Assembly: GCA_001801285.1 (NCBI GenBank)
Contig: MGXG01000069.1
Location: forward strand, 1 to 6,687
Direction: 5' to 3'
Length of the DNA stretch: 6,687 nucleotides
Source of the DNA: Gammaproteobacteria bacterium GWE2_37_16
GTDB taxonomy: Bacteria; Pseudomonadota; Gammaproteobacteria; UBA9339
The notes under the pieces were generated by a model. The model had not been told where the DNA came from. It searched no databases and saw only the letters and a program-made list of their open reading frames with translations. Made by a program: the position numbers and the translations under genes. Shown piece by piece: positions 5,661 to 6,687 of the stretch; positions within the stretch are counted from its first letter, which is position 1, and every line of letters starts with the position of its first letter.

Positions 5661-6687
5661 ATGAAACAAAAAAATGCTTTTTATGCACAATCTGGCGGGG
5701 TAACCGCTGTTATCAACGCTTCAGCTTGTGGCGTTATAGAAACAGCGCGTAAAAATAAAATCAAAGTTTATGCTGGACGCAACGGCATTATTGGAGCTTT
5801 AACAGAAGATTTAATCGATACCAGTAAAGATTCAGCCAAAGCTATTGCCGGTTTGCGTTATACGCCTGGCGGAGCTTTTGGTTCTTGCCGCTATAAGTTG
5901 AAAGGATTGGAGGCAAATAAAGCCGAATATAAACGCCTCATAGAAGTTTTTGCCGCACATGACATTGGTTATTTCTTTTATAATGGCGGTGGTGATTCGC
6001 AGGATACCGCCTACAAAGTCTCGCAAATCAGTGAAAAAATGGGCTATCCGTTGACTTGCATCGGTGTGCCTAAAACAATGGATAACGATTTGCCTTTTAC
6101 TGATTGTTGCCCTGGTTTTGGTTCAGTTGCCAAATATGTTGCAACTTCGATTCGTGAAGTTGGTTATGATCTAGCTTCTATGGCAGCGACTTCAACGAAA
6201 ATTTTTGTTTTAGAAGTTATGGGACGTCATGCCGGATGGACTGCTGCGGCAGGTGGTTTGGCGATGGAGAAAGAGGGCGACGCTCCGCATATTATCTTGT
6301 TTCCAGAAATTGCGTTTGAAGCTGATAAATTTTTAAGACGTGTTGACCAATGTGTGAAAAAATATGGTTGTTGTGCGATTGTCGTTTCGGAAGGACTGCA
6401 TGACAAAAAGGGCAACTTTTTAGCTGATGCTGGTCTGGTCGATGCTTTTGGGCACAAGCAATTAGGTGGAGTTGCACCTGTTATTGCGCAAATGATCAAA
6501 GATAAATTAGGTTATAAATATCATTGGGCAGTTGCCGATTATTTGCAACGTGCTGCGCGTCATATCGCCTCTAAAGTTGATGTTGAACAAGCTTATGCAT
6601 TGGGTAAAGCGGCGGTAGAATTTGCTTTGGCGGGTAAAAACAACATTATGCCAACTATTGTGCGTAAGTCGGCGCGTCCTTATAAAT
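5661..6687 (+). CDS. pfp: Pyrophosphate-dependent 6-phosphofructokinase, 3' end outside the window
   Basis: This cytoplasmic enzyme interconverts fructose 6-phosphate and fructose 1,6-bisphosphate using pyrophosphate, so it can serve both glycolysis and gluconeogenesis. The frame is open from ATG 5661 to the window end (342 codons); family members are about 400 residues or more, so the C-terminus is cut off by the edge. A GGGG ribosome binding site lies at 5651-5654, six bases before the ATG. The N-terminus has AQSGGVTAVINAS (9-21), the phosphate-donor loop. NGGGDSQDT is at 108-116, where D112 stands at the position of E. coli PfkA Gly104. PKTMDND is at 137-143, where K138 replaces Gly124. 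The Asp and Lys together are the known markers for pyrophosphate instead of ATP. MGRHAGW (187-193) is the substrate-binding motif. It is divergent from udk. The symbol pfp follows common usage; donor choice is inferred from these residues. Confidence 0.92.
   Translation, partial: MKQKNAFYAQSGGVTAVINASACGVIETARKNKIKVYAGRNGIIGALTEDLIDTSKDSAKAIAGLRYTPGGAFGSCRYKLKGLEANKAEYKRLIEVFAAHDIGYFFYNGGGDSQDTAYKVSQISEKMGYPLTCIGVPKTMDNDLPFTDCCPGFGSVAKYVATSIREVGYDLASMAATSTKIFVLEVMGRHAGWTAAAGGLAMEKEGDAPHIILFPEIAFEADKFLRRVDQCVKKYGCCAIVVSEGLHDKKGNFLADAGLVDAFGHKQLGGVAPVIAQMIKDKLGYKYHWAVADYLQRAARHIASKVDVEQAYALGKAAVEFALAGKNNIMPTIVRKSARPYK

Noticed and set aside
6227..6499. - strand frame of 90 codons opposite the phosphofructokinase gene
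   Set aside because: It is the antisense shadow of a strongly conserved enzyme region.
1..6687. CRISPR array, tRNA or rRNA gene, or complete defence operon
   Set aside because: No regularly spaced repeats, no cloverleaf-like conserved arms and no recognisable effector gene were seen on either strand.

Overview
The window looks like AT-rich bacterial DNA, most likely from a gammaproteobacterium. The support is an Omp85-family TamA with its signal peptide, a uridine kinase of enterobacterial type and a pyrophosphate-dependent phosphofructokinase. The low GC and decayed insertion sequences would suit a host-associated lineage such as the Legionellales. That placement is inferred from general character and was not tested.

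Left part (1-2998), an accessory region. It opens with the last 19 codons of a transposase whose C-terminus resembles ISAzo13-type transposases. Directly after comes a 717-codon all-helical protein on the + strand. Its reading frame stays open upstream of its first ATG as far as the old transposase stop, so it is probably the C-terminal part of a larger protein whose N-terminal half was lost to the insertion. A clean hairpin terminator follows. Next is a small unrecognised gene that is cut by a 320-bp IS6-family remnant with both terminal inverted repeats but most of its transposase deleted. A 65-bp inverted-repeat element then abuts, and partly supplies, the stop codon of tamA. Three independent mobile-element scars within 3 kb mark this as an insertion hot spot.

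Right part (2999-6687), conserved housekeeping genes. On the - strand lie udk (uridine kinase, pyrimidine salvage) and, 81 bp downstream, tamA (outer-membrane translocation and assembly module). tamB, the usual partner directly after tamA, is absent; the element-rich accessory region begins at the last codon of tamA. Diverging from udk across a 235-bp AT-rich intergenic region with candidate back-to-back promoters is a pyrophosphate-dependent 6-phosphofructokinase gene that runs off the right edge.

No RNA gene, CRISPR array or complete defence system was found. The most intriguing item is the large helical protein, which may be the sensor half of a broken NTPase-type protein. This is an architectural guess and not a recognised homology.
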